From assembly GCA_016124975.1 (NCBI GenBank), contig WGMP01000014.1, positions 1-64,000 on the forward strand: a DNA stretch of 64,000 nucleotides, in the 5' to 3' direction. The translations under genes were made by a program, and so were the position numbers. This document shows positions 1 to 7,188 of the stretch, piece after piece (positions within the stretch are counted from its first letter, which is position 1; each line of letters begins with the position of its first letter). The notes beneath the pieces are model-generated. The model had not been told where the DNA came from, ran no database searches, and saw nothing but the letters and a program-made list of their open reading frames with translations. Source of the stretch: Phycisphaera sp. Its GTDB lineage: Bacteria > Planctomycetota > Phycisphaerae > Phycisphaerales > SM1A02.

Positions 1-320
1 CACCCCTGATTTTGGTGTCGCATGATTCTGATCGTCGGAGTACCTGGCCAAGTGTGCCAACAGACTTCAGTCTGCTGAAGGACACGCGTCGGAGTCGAAG
101 GCTGACATCATCCGTTCCGCATGCTGAAGCATGCGGGCACCCCTGATTTTGGTGTCGCATGATTCTGATCGTCGGAGTACCTGGCCAAGTGTGCCAACAG
201 ACTTCAGTCTGCTGAAGGACACGCGTCGGAGTCGAAGGCTGACACCACCCGTTCCGCGGACTTCGTCCACGGGCACCCCTGATTGTCGTGTCGCACGATT
301 CGGATCTTCGGAGGCGCCGT
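1..320. repeat. 137-bp direct repeat, about 2.3 copies, each carrying hairpins
   Basis: Unit 1 spans 1-137, unit 2 spans 138-273 and a third diverging unit starts at 274 and fades out near 320. The first two units are almost identical for about 107 bases, including a small hairpin CAGAC-TTCA-GTCTG at 61-74. Each unit ends in a second hairpin whose sequence differs between units: CCGCATGC-TGAA-GCATGCGG at 117-136 and CCGCGGAC-TTC-GTCCACGG (one mismatch) at 254-272. Both are followed by GGGCACCCCTGATT. No convincing coding region lies here; the short reading frames are not gene-like. The array may continue to the left of the window. Confidence 0.85.
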
Positions 321-335
321 GGTCTGAGCGGTCGC

Positions 336-1259
336 TCAGGCCTTCCGCATGATGAAGCAGTAGTTGAACCCGCGCAGGAAGAAGTTCCCCTCCTCCGCGG
401 CCTTGCGCCAGTTGCCGTAGCCGAGCTTCTTGTTGTGGCGCACCACCGAGATGATGTCGACGGGCGCAAGGTACTTCCGCATGATCGCGAAGAGCTCGAA
501 GCCGATCGGCATGAACTCCGCGCCCTTCAGCGCCTTGCCGTCGCGGTCGCGCCGCTTGCGCCACGAATCGCTCACATAGAGCCCCATGTAGCGCCCGGGC
601 TTGAGCACGCGGTGGATCTCGCGGATCACCTCCTCCATCGCGCGGTAGTAGGCGCGGCCCTCGTCGTCGCCGCCCGAGTCGAGCTTGCCGATGCAGCGCG
701 GGTCGTCGGAATAGTCGACATGCGTCGAGTACGGCGGATCGATGAACACGAAGTCGACGCTCTCGGCGTCGAGCGGCAGCTTGCGCGAGTCGTTCTTCCT
801 GATCTCGGGCCGCTGCGGATTGAGGTCGAAGCCGACGCCCTTGCGCTTGAGGTCGCGGCAGACATCGAGCGTGGTGCCCGACCCGCACATCGGATCGACG
901 ACCACGTCGCCTTCGCGCGTGTAGCGCGAGAGCAGCTGCCAGATCACCCACGACGGCGTCGCGCCCACATAGTCCTTGTCGCCCTGCATCGAGCCCGAGC
1001 CGACGACCGCGTCGCCCTCGATCTCGAGCTTGCGCGGCTCTTCGCCGCGCGAGAGCCGCTGCTTCCGCTGCGCCTCGCGCATCGCGGGGCTGTCGTAGTG
1101 CTGGCTCGGATACTCCCAGAGCGTGGTCGGGAAGATGCGCAGCGGCGGGCGCTCGTCGCGGCGGCGGGGCGCTGGACGGTCGGAGGATTCGCGAAACGGC
1201 TTCGGCACGCGCGGAGTGTACGGCTCAGGCGAAGAGGCCGTAGATCGCGCCCGACACAC
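336..1259 (-). CDS. DNA methyltransferase (N4-cytosine/N6-adenine type)
   Basis: This 307-residue protein has the SAM-binding motif DPMCGSGTT at residues 122-130 and the catalytic motif DPPY at 174-177, so it should transfer a methyl group from S-adenosylmethionine to an exocyclic base amine. Motif I precedes motif IV, the opposite order to the common beta-class enzymes. No restriction endonuclease gene is adjacent, so it looks like an orphan methylase. The start is uncertain: the ATG at 1259 lies inside the end of the chromate transporter gene (35-bp overlap), and a GTG at 1208 is an alternative giving 290 residues. Neither has a clear ribosome binding site. The C-terminal half (GYGNWRK, FNYCF) probably forms the target-recognition part; the target sequence cannot be read from here. 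Confidence 0.85.
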   Translation of the reverse strand: MCRARSTASSPEPYTPRVPKPFRESSDRPAPRRRDERPPLRIFPTTLWEYPSQHYDSPAMREAQRKQRLSRGEEPRKLEIEGDAVVGSGSMQGDKDYVGATPSWVIWQLLSRYTREGDVVVDPMCGSGTTLDVCRDLKRKGVGFDLNPQRPEIRKNDSRKLPLDAESVDFVFIDPPYSTHVDYSDDPRCIGKLDSGGDDEGRAYYRAMEEVIREIHRVLKPGRYMGLYVSDSWRKRRDRDGKALKGAEFMPIGFELFAIMRKYLAPVDIISVVRHNKKLGYGNWRKAAEEGNFFLRGFNYCFIMRKA

Positions 1260-2400
1260 CCGCGCCGATCACGAGGACGGGCGCCGCGATCGCGCTCCTC
1301 GCGCGAAAGACGACGACCCCGGCGAGGCCGATCAATGAAGGAGTCCACGCGCCGAAGAAGACGGGCCGCCGCGGCCAGCCGCCGCATGTCTCGATCACGA
1401 AGTGGAACGCGGCGCCGATGATGAGTCCGACCGCGGCAGCGCCGAGGAAGTCGAGCGCCTTCCGAGCGGGCGTCCACGACACGAGCCGCTCGAAGACGCC
1501 GAACCCGATGAAGGTGAAGAGGAACGCAGGAAGGAAGATCCCCGCCGTGAAGGCGAGCGCGCCCACGACTCCTCCGCCTTGGTATCCGACGAAGGTCCCG
1601 AAGATGACGAGCGGGGCGGGCAGCACGCTTGCGATCGCGATGCCGTCGAGGCACGCCTGCTGCGTCATCCATCCTCCGTCGCCCGCCGCCACCGAGGCGA
1701 CATAGGGAAGCGCCGTGTAGGCGCCACCGAAGGTGACGAGCCCCGCGACGAGCCCGTGCGCGAAGAGCTCGCCCGCGCCGCGTGGTTCGGCGGTGGCGAG
1801 CGTCTCCGCACCGCTCGCGCCGCCCGCTGCGAGCAGCGCGACGGCGAGCAGGCAGGCGAGGAAGACGACAACCATCGGCGACTTGTTCGCGTCGGACGCC
1901 GCGCGCCAGATCGGGAGAACGAGCTTGATCGCCGCGCGCACGATGAGCGCGCACGCAGCGACCTGCATCGCCGCCATCGCGCCCGCGACGGGTGGCGACG
2001 CGATGTCGAGCACGCCGTAAAGCGCGCTCGCCGCGAGCATGAGCACGAGACCGGGCAGCATGAAGCCGAGGCCCGCCGCGATTCCGCCGAGCCGCCCGCC
2101 GCGCACCGTGCCGAGATAGCAGCACATCTCGTGCGCCTCGGGGCCGGGAAGCACCTGGTAGACGCCGAGCGCGCGACGAAAGCGCTCCGCGTCGGTCCAC
2201 CCGCGGCGCTCGACGAACTCCTCGAGAAGCCCCTGGATCTGCGCGACGGGCCCGCCGAAGGCGCGGACGCCGAATGCGAGAAACGCGAGGAATATCGGTG
2301 CAAGCGCACGATGGACGGACACCGCGGCACTGTATCGGACGGAAACGGGGAGGATTCCCCGTGGTTCCGTTTGATTTCCATCAACTTGCGTTAGAGTCAT
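1225..2400 (-). CDS. chrA: chromate transporter (CHR family), single-chain
   Basis: A strongly hydrophobic protein of about 391 residues with the two-fold internal repeat typical of CHR-family chromate/sulfate transporters. The first half carries FGGPVAQIQGLLEEFVERRG and VLPGPEAHEM, and the second carries VTFGGAYTALPYV with GGWMTQQ. Known members export chromate from the cytoplasm; other anions are possible for uncharacterised ones. The start at 2400 faces the metalloprotease gene starting at 2404, leaving almost no room for a divergent promoter. A GTG at 2322 would trim 26 residues and fits family N-termini equally well. Its 3' end overlaps the methyltransferase gene, so the two are probably cotranscribed. 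Confidence 0.85.
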   Translation of the reverse strand: MTLTQVDGNQTEPRGILPVSVRYSAAVSVHRALAPIFLAFLAFGVRAFGGPVAQIQGLLEEFVERRGWTDAERFRRALGVYQVLPGPEAHEMCCYLGTVRGGRLGGIAAGLGFMLPGLVLMLAASALYGVLDIASPPVAGAMAAMQVAACALIVRAAIKLVLPIWRAASDANKSPMVVVFLACLLAVALLAAGGASGAETLATAEPRGAGELFAHGLVAGLVTFGGAYTALPYVASVAAGDGGWMTQQACLDGIAIASVLPAPLVIFGTFVGYQGGGVVGALAFTAGIFLPAFLFTFIGFGVFERLVSWTPARKALDFLGAAAVGLIIGAAFHFVIETCGGWPRRPVFFGAWTPSLIGLAGVVVFRARSAIAAPVLVIGAGVSGAIYGLFA

Positions 2401-2403
2401 CCC

Positions 2404-4668
2404 ATGCGAGTCCCTCTCCGCATGCCGCGCGTCCTCGCGCTCGCCGCAGTCTGCGCGTCGGCGGCGGTTGTGCGGCACGCGGAGGGCCGGGGCGAAGGCG
2501 CGCCGGTCGTCGATCTTTCGGTCGCTTCGATCGAGGTCTCGCAGGGCCTGCAGACCTCGACGAACTCGCTCGCCTTCGTCGCGCGCAACGCCACGAGCGT
2601 GCGCGTGAAGGTTTCGCTGAACGGTTCACCCGCGCCCGTCTCAGGCGTCGACGCCGTGCTGCGGGTCTACGCCGACGGCATCGAGATCCCCTCGTCGCCC
2701 GTCTACAGCACGAACGGCCCGATCGTGGCGCCCGTCAGTCCGAACAGCGCCTCGATCGACCACACGCTCAACTTCCTCTGCGCTCCGCCGCAGTCGGCCG
2801 CCGTCACCTTCACGGTCACCGTCAATCCCTTCCGCACCGTCGCGGAGACCAACCATGCGAACAACACGGCGTCGTTCGGCCCGCGTGCGTTCCTCTGCCG
2901 CAAGTTCGTCGATCTCGCCTATGTGCCGATCAACTATCCGCTCGCGGGCGGGCTGCCTTCGGCGGCGCTGATCGAGCCGGGAATGGGCGACCGCTTCCTC
3001 CGCGGCATCTTCAAGACGGGCGACTGGAACTACCACCGCTCTCCGCTGCCGCCGCTTCTCTGGACGCCCAACGTCAACAGCTCCGTGACGGCGCTCCTGA
3101 ACACGCTGAACGACATCCGCCAGAACCAGATTCCCGCGGCGGGATATGCCCGGCCCGACTTCGTCTACGGCTGGCTGCCTGGGAATCCCTTCAGCGGGAA
3201 CGGCGCCGCGATCAGCGTCGGCGGGTCGGTCGCGTTCGGGAACACGGAGCTCAGTCGATTCCAGCGGACCTTCGCCCACGAGATCGGGCATCTCTGGGGC
3301 CTCAACCACCACAACTCGACGATCGGCGTGACGGCGTTCGATGTCCAGCATCTCCTCCGAGAGCCGCTCGGGCTTGCGCAGGTGATGCCCGCGACCCGGC
3401 GCGATGTGATGGTCGCGGGGCTCACCACGCCCGACGCATGGGTCTGGGCGAACACCTACAACACGGCGATCGCAGATCCGCGCGCGCAGTGCGTCGATGG
3501 TCTCGGCGGCGATGGCGGCGAGGGCGATGGCCGCGCCGAGCCGCCTTCCGATGCGATCGATGTCCTGCGCATCGCGGGAACGCACGATCATCTCGCGCGC
3601 GAGGTGCGGCTGTTCCCCGCCGCGCTGCATGAGCGCGTCGCCCCGACGCGCGACGACCCGCGCGGCAATGTGGCGGTCGAGGGCTACGGCGCCGACGGCG
3701 CGCTCCTCGCCGCCGTGCGGGTCGACACGCGCACCTGCATCGAGTCCTGCGCGCAGGAAGGACACTTCCACGACGAGACCGTGCTCCTTGCCAATCTCCC
3801 GAAGGAGGTCGACGGCGCCGAGATCGTGCGCGTCGTCGTGCGCGAGGTCGGCCTCGGCGCCTCGGGGCGGGTGCTGGCGGAGGCGCAGCGGTCGCCGACG
3901 CAGCCCGAGATCGCCTCGTTCGCGGTCGCGCCCGCCGAGATCGGCCCGATCGGATTCGACCCAGCGGTCGATGCGCTTGCGGGCATGCTGCGCGCGGAGT
4001 GGTCCGTGACGGACGCAGACGGCGACCCGCTCGTCGTCGATCTCCTCTACAGCCCCGATGGCGGCGCCGCGTGGTTCCCCGTTGCGGTCGGCCTTGCGGA
4101 GAGCGCCTTCGAGTTCGACAGCGCGCATCTTCCCGCGAGCCGCGGCCGCAACGGCCTCTTCCGCATCGATGTCCGCGACGGCCTCGGCGAGACATCGTTC
4201 GTGCAGTCTGCCTCGAGCTTCGTCGGCGCGAACAGCCCGCCCGATGTCCACATCATCGGGCCGAACAACCCGACGGCGTTCCGGCAGGGCGCCACCGTCT
4301 TCCTGCACGGATCCGCGTGGGACATCGACGAGGAACTTCTGCCCGAGGAAGCGCTCGTCTGGTCAAGCTCGATCGACGGAACCCTCGGGACGGGTCGCCA
4401 GCTTCCCGTGCGCGACCTCGCCGTGGGCCTGCACCGCATCACCCTCCGCGCCACCGATGGCGAGGGCCTCGCCGCGGAGCGCTCGATCGAGATCACGGTC
4501 ACACAGCGCGAGTTCCACACGGGCGACCTCAACGGCGACGGCATCGTGGCCGCGCAGGATGTGGCCGCGCTTCTCTCGGCGTGGGGCAGGAACGGCCTCG
4601 AGGACCTCACCCTCGACGGCACGGTGGACTCCTGGGACCTGGTGCAGCTACTCTCGCGCTGGGAATGA
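2404..4668 (+). CDS. secreted metzincin-like metalloprotease with CARDB-like and dockerin domains
   Basis: A 754-residue exported protein. An N-terminal signal peptide (basic start, then LALAAVCASAAVV) precedes a CARDB-like beta-sandwich region at about 35-165. The zinc-site motif HEIGHLWGLNH starts at His292 and fits the metzincin pattern HExxHxxGxxH, with His292, His296 and His302 as likely ligands and Glu293 as the catalytic base. Later regions look like Ig-type domains (about 500-695). The C-terminus (about 705-754) is a dockerin-like segment with one good calcium loop, GDLNGDGIVAAQDV, and a degenerate second one. The protein probably acts outside the cytoplasm; the substrate is unknown. 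Its stop overlaps the start of the next gene (ATGA). Confidence 0.8.
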   Translation: MRVPLRMPRVLALAAVCASAAVVRHAEGRGEGAPVVDLSVASIEVSQGLQTSTNSLAFVARNATSVRVKVSLNGSPAPVSGVDAVLRVYADGIEIPSSPVYSTNGPIVAPVSPNSASIDHTLNFLCAPPQSAAVTFTVTVNPFRTVAETNHANNTASFGPRAFLCRKFVDLAYVPINYPLAGGLPSAALIEPGMGDRFLRGIFKTGDWNYHRSPLPPLLWTPNVNSSVTALLNTLNDIRQNQIPAAGYARPDFVYGWLPGNPFSGNGAAISVGGSVAFGNTELSRFQRTFAHEIGHLWGLNHHNSTIGVTAFDVQHLLREPLGLAQVMPATRRDVMVAGLTTPDAWVWANTYNTAIADPRAQCVDGLGGDGGEGDGRAEPPSDAIDVLRIAGTHDHLAREVRLFPAALHERVAPTRDDPRGNVAVEGYGADGALLAAVRVDTRTCIESCAQEGHFHDETVLLANLPKEVDGAEIVRVVVREVGLGASGRVLAEAQRSPTQPEIASFAVAPAEIGPIGFDPAVDALAGMLRAEWSVTDADGDPLVVDLLYSPDGGAAWFPVAVGLAESAFEFDSAHLPASRGRNGLFRIDVRDGLGETSFVQSASSFVGANSPPDVHIIGPNNPTAFRQGATVFLHGSAWDIDEELLPEEALVWSSSIDGTLGTGRQLPVRDLAVGLHRITLRATDGEGLAAERSIEITVTQREFHTGDLNGDGIVAAQDVAALLSAWGRNGLEDLTLDGTVDSWDLVQLLSRWE

Positions 4669-5876
4669 CCACGAACCAGACTCCGCCCGCCGCGCCCGCA
4701 TCGCACGATTCACGCCAGGCGACCCCCTCGAACGAGCCGCTCGACGCCATCGTCGTTGGCCTCGGCGCCATGGGCGCGTGCGCCCTCGCGGAGCTTGCGC
4801 GCCGCGGCAAGCGCGTGCTCGGCGTCGACCGCTTTGCGCCGCCCCATGACCTCGGCAGCTCGCACGGCGGAAGCCGCGTCATCCGTCTCTCGTACTTCGA
4901 GCACCCCGACTATGTGCCGCTCCTGCGCCGCGCCTACGAAGGCTTCGACCGTCTCGGCAAGGATGCCGGCGAGACGCTGCGCTTCGAGACGGGCCTCGTG
5001 ATGGGCGGCCCCACGGGCAACAAGGTCGCCGCGGGCATGCTGCGCAGCGCCGCTGCGCACGACCTCGCGGTCGACGCGATCGACGGTGGGCAGCTCATGA
5101 AGCGCCATCCGCAGTTCCGCGTGCCTGCGGACTGGGAACTTGTGTGCGAGGCGCGCGGCGGCTTTGTGCGGCCCGAAGCGACGATCCGCACGGCGCTGGC
5201 CGCAGCCCGCGCGGCGGGCGCGCGCATCGAGCTGAACGCACCGATCGACGCATGGCGCGCGGACGAGGCAGGCGTCTGGATTCGCACGATTCGCGGCGCA
5301 TTCTCCGCGAAGTCGCTCGTCCTCTCCGCGGGCGCGTGGATGCCTGCCCTCGTCGGCGACCGCATCGAAGGCCTCCGCCCCACGCGCGAGACGATCGCGT
5401 GGATCGACGACGCAGGCGACCCTTCATGGCAGATGGGCCAGATGCCCGTGTGGCTCTTCGACCGAGGCGGCAAGCCCGAGATCTACGGCGTTCCCGCGTT
5501 CCCGTCGATGGGCGAGCCGCGCGGCATGAAGGTCGGGCTCCATTGCCGCGGGCCCGAGGTCGAGCCCGAGGAGTCGCAGGAACTGCCCGACGGTGCGATC
5601 GTGGCGGAGACGCTCTCCGCCACGCGCGAGCGCGTGCCGTCGGCGGCGGGCCGCGCCTGCACGCATGCGAAGAACTGCCTCTACACGATGTCCGCCGACA
5701 ATCACTTCGTGGTCGGGCTCCATCCTGACCACGCGAATGTCGCGGTTGCCTGCGGGTTCAGCGGCCACGGCTTCAAGTTCGCCCCCGTGATCGGCGAGGC
5801 GCTCGCCGACCTCGCCATCGACCGCACGACGAAGCTCCCCATCGGTTTCCTGAGCCCCACCCGATACGGCGCGTGA
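4665..5876 (+). CDS. monomeric sarcosine oxidase / N-methyl-L-tryptophan oxidase-like flavoprotein
   Basis: A 403-residue cytoplasmic flavoenzyme of the MSOX/MTOX family, which oxidises N-methyl amino acids to the free amine, formaldehyde and hydrogen peroxide. The FAD-binding GxGxxG is VGLGAMG near residues 31-37. The family signature SHGGSRVIRLSYFEHPDYVPL-type segment follows. Cys338 in CLYTMSADNHFVVG matches the cysteine that binds FAD covalently in MSOX. The ATG overlaps the stop of the upstream protease gene (ATGA), which decides the start and suggests translational coupling, although a biochemical link to a secreted protease is not obvious. The substrate is not known from sequence. Confidence 0.85.
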   Translation: MTTNQTPPAAPASHDSRQATPSNEPLDAIVVGLGAMGACALAELARRGKRVLGVDRFAPPHDLGSSHGGSRVIRLSYFEHPDYVPLLRRAYEGFDRLGKDAGETLRFETGLVMGGPTGNKVAAGMLRSAAAHDLAVDAIDGGQLMKRHPQFRVPADWELVCEARGGFVRPEATIRTALAAARAAGARIELNAPIDAWRADEAGVWIRTIRGAFSAKSLVLSAGAWMPALVGDRIEGLRPTRETIAWIDDAGDPSWQMGQMPVWLFDRGGKPEIYGVPAFPSMGEPRGMKVGLHCRGPEVEPEESQELPDGAIVAETLSATRERVPSAAGRACTHAKNCLYTMSADNHFVVGLHPDHANVAVACGFSGHGFKFAPVIGEALADLAIDRTTKLPIGFLSPTRYGA

Positions 5877-5932
5877 GCCAAGCCCCGAGCACCAAGCCGC
5901 GCCCTAGCACCAAGCCGCGCCCTAGCACCAAA

Positions 5933-5951
5933 GGCGGCTGCCGCAGCCGCC
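5933..5951 (+). terminator. hairpin after the sarcosine-oxidase-like gene
   Basis: A perfect 8-bp stem GGCGGCTG / CAGCCGCC with loop CCG lies 57 bases past the stop codon. There is no U-tract, so it is a weak intrinsic terminator candidate or an RNA-stabilising hairpin. Confidence 0.4.
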
Positions 5952-6137
5952 GCCGCTCAAATCTCGCCGCCGCTCAAACCACCGTTTCTATTTCCCTGTG
6001 GGAAATAGAAAAGGGCCACTGCGAGATCGGCTTCGCAGTAGCCCCATGGGGGAAAAGATCTTGGTTGGGTGTCGCCCGCGACAGAGCCGCAATCGACTTA
6101 GGGAGAGTAACGAAACGGGGGGTCGATGTCCATCCCC

Positions 6138-6170
6138 GACGGGAAAAGTTTCTGCACTTTTTGACCCGTC
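6138..6170 (-). terminator. two-part hairpin after the ThuA gene
   Basis: Stem GACGGG / CCCGTC is stacked on stem AAAAGT / ACTTTT with loop TTCTGC and a TGA bulge. It begins 12 bases beyond the stop codon of the minus-strand ThuA gene and is the best placed terminator candidate for it. Confidence 0.45.
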
Positions 6171-6182
6171 TAGGTGATCTGC

Positions 6183-7118
6183 TCAGGGAGATGCAGGCGT
6201 CGGGGTCGGGCGTGCGTTCTCGCCCTTTCCGGCGGTTGGCAGCGCCTCCGACGGGTCTCCTGCGGGCGCATCGGCAACGGGTGGCTCGGCAAGGCCCGCG
6301 GCCCACAGGATGCCGCCCTTGAGGTGCTCTCGGAAGAGCGGCTCCGAGAAACTCTCCTTGGTGTGCCCGCCGCCCGTGTACCACGATCGCCCGCCCTCGA
6401 AGAGATGGAACCAGGCGATCGGATGGTCGTCGCCCATGTGCGCGCCGCGGATCGTGCTCGTGTCGAGGTTCGCGAGGACGCGGACGCGCCCGCGCGGGTT
6501 TGAGGTGTAGACATACCACTCGTCGGTCCGGTGCCAGTCGGCGGGCAGCATGACCGTCGAGGGATGCGAGCGGTCCTCGATGCGGATGCGCGCGGGCTGG
6601 ATGTCGGGGTGGGTCTTGAAGTAGGAGCCTACGAGCTGCCCGTACCAAGGCCAGGTGTGCTCGGTGTCGGCGGCCGCGTGGACGCCCGCGTAGCCGCCGC
6701 CCGCGCGGATGAAGCCCTCGAACGCCTTCTGCTCGGTCTCGTTCAGGATGTCGCCCGTGGTCGAGAGGAAGACGACCACCTTGTAGCGCGCGAGGTTGTC
6801 CGCGCTGAAGACGGAGGAATCCTCCGTGGCGTCCACATCGAGGTTCTCGGCGAGGATCTCCTTCAGACAGGCGATGCCGTCGGGGATCGAGTCGTGGCGG
6901 AAGCCGGCGGTCTTGGTGAAGACGAGCGCGCGGCCCTGCCTCGCCTTGGGCGCTTCGGGGGCGTCCTGCGCTGCGGGCACGGGCACGCCGCGCTCCGACT
7001 GCTGCGCGCCTGCGAATCCGAAGGCGGCGATGGCGCCTGCGCACAGCGTCGCGAGAACAAGTCGGGCGCGTGCGTGGGAATGCAAGAAGTGATCTTTCGG
7101 CTGGATCGTCGGCTGCAT
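6183..7118 (-). CDS. exported ThuA-domain protein
   Basis: A 311-residue protein with a signal peptide (LVLATLCAGAIAAFGFAGA) and a ThuA-like domain at about residues 60-270, a class I glutamine-amidotransferase-like fold first named from trehalose utilisation. Family features visible are ALVFTKTAGFRHDSI, VVVFLSTTGDIL, GGGYAGVHAAADTEH and SWYTGGGHTKESF. Planctomycetes carry many such exported proteins, often linked to carbohydrate breakdown, but the reaction is not established. The C-terminal 35 residues are low-complexity Pro/Ala-rich. The start at 7118 is chosen because it gives a normal signal peptide; no good ribosome binding site is seen. It is divergent from the histidine kinase gene, 70 bp away. 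Confidence 0.85.
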   Translation of the reverse strand: MQPTIQPKDHFLHSHARARLVLATLCAGAIAAFGFAGAQQSERGVPVPAAQDAPEAPKARQGRALVFTKTAGFRHDSIPDGIACLKEILAENLDVDATEDSSVFSADNLARYKVVVFLSTTGDILNETEQKAFEGFIRAGGGYAGVHAAADTEHTWPWYGQLVGSYFKTHPDIQPARIRIEDRSHPSTVMLPADWHRTDEWYVYTSNPRGRVRVLANLDTSTIRGAHMGDDHPIAWFHLFEGGRSWYTGGGHTKESFSEPLFREHLKGGILWAAGLAEPPVADAPAGDPSEALPTAGKGENARPTPTPASP

Positions 7119-7188
7119 GCGACGCAGGGTCGCGTGCGGTGGCGTTGAAGTCAAGGATCGGGGCTGCGATCGCGGCTGGAGACGCGCC

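Larger units (their letters stand above)
5877..6182. other. hairpin-dense, less GC-rich intergenic region between convergent genes
   Basis: This 306-base stretch contains no credible gene but much structure. An 18-bp direct repeat (AGCACCAAGCCGCGCCCT) occurs 2.5 times at 5888-5932. Four hairpins follow: 5933-5951, 5985-6011 (12-bp perfect AT-rich stem, loop TGT), 6013-6044 (11 pairs, one mismatch) and 6138-6170. A CCCCATGGGG palindrome sits at 6042-6051. Base composition between 5980 and 6175 is visibly richer in A and T than the flanking genes. It could hold terminators for both genes, a small RNA, or a relic of a mobile element. The reading frame starting with GTG at 5873 runs through it but has a repeat-derived start and an antisense end, so I do not call it. 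Confidence 0.6.

Noticed and set aside
1-320. CRISPR array
   Set aside because: Units are about 137 bp with near-identical sequence throughout and no unique spacers; no cas gene is present.
5873-6322. A 149-codon frame starting with GTG overlapping the sarcosine-oxidase stop
   Set aside because: It begins in the 18-bp repeat, runs through hairpins and ends antisense to the ThuA gene. No domain and no ribosome binding site.
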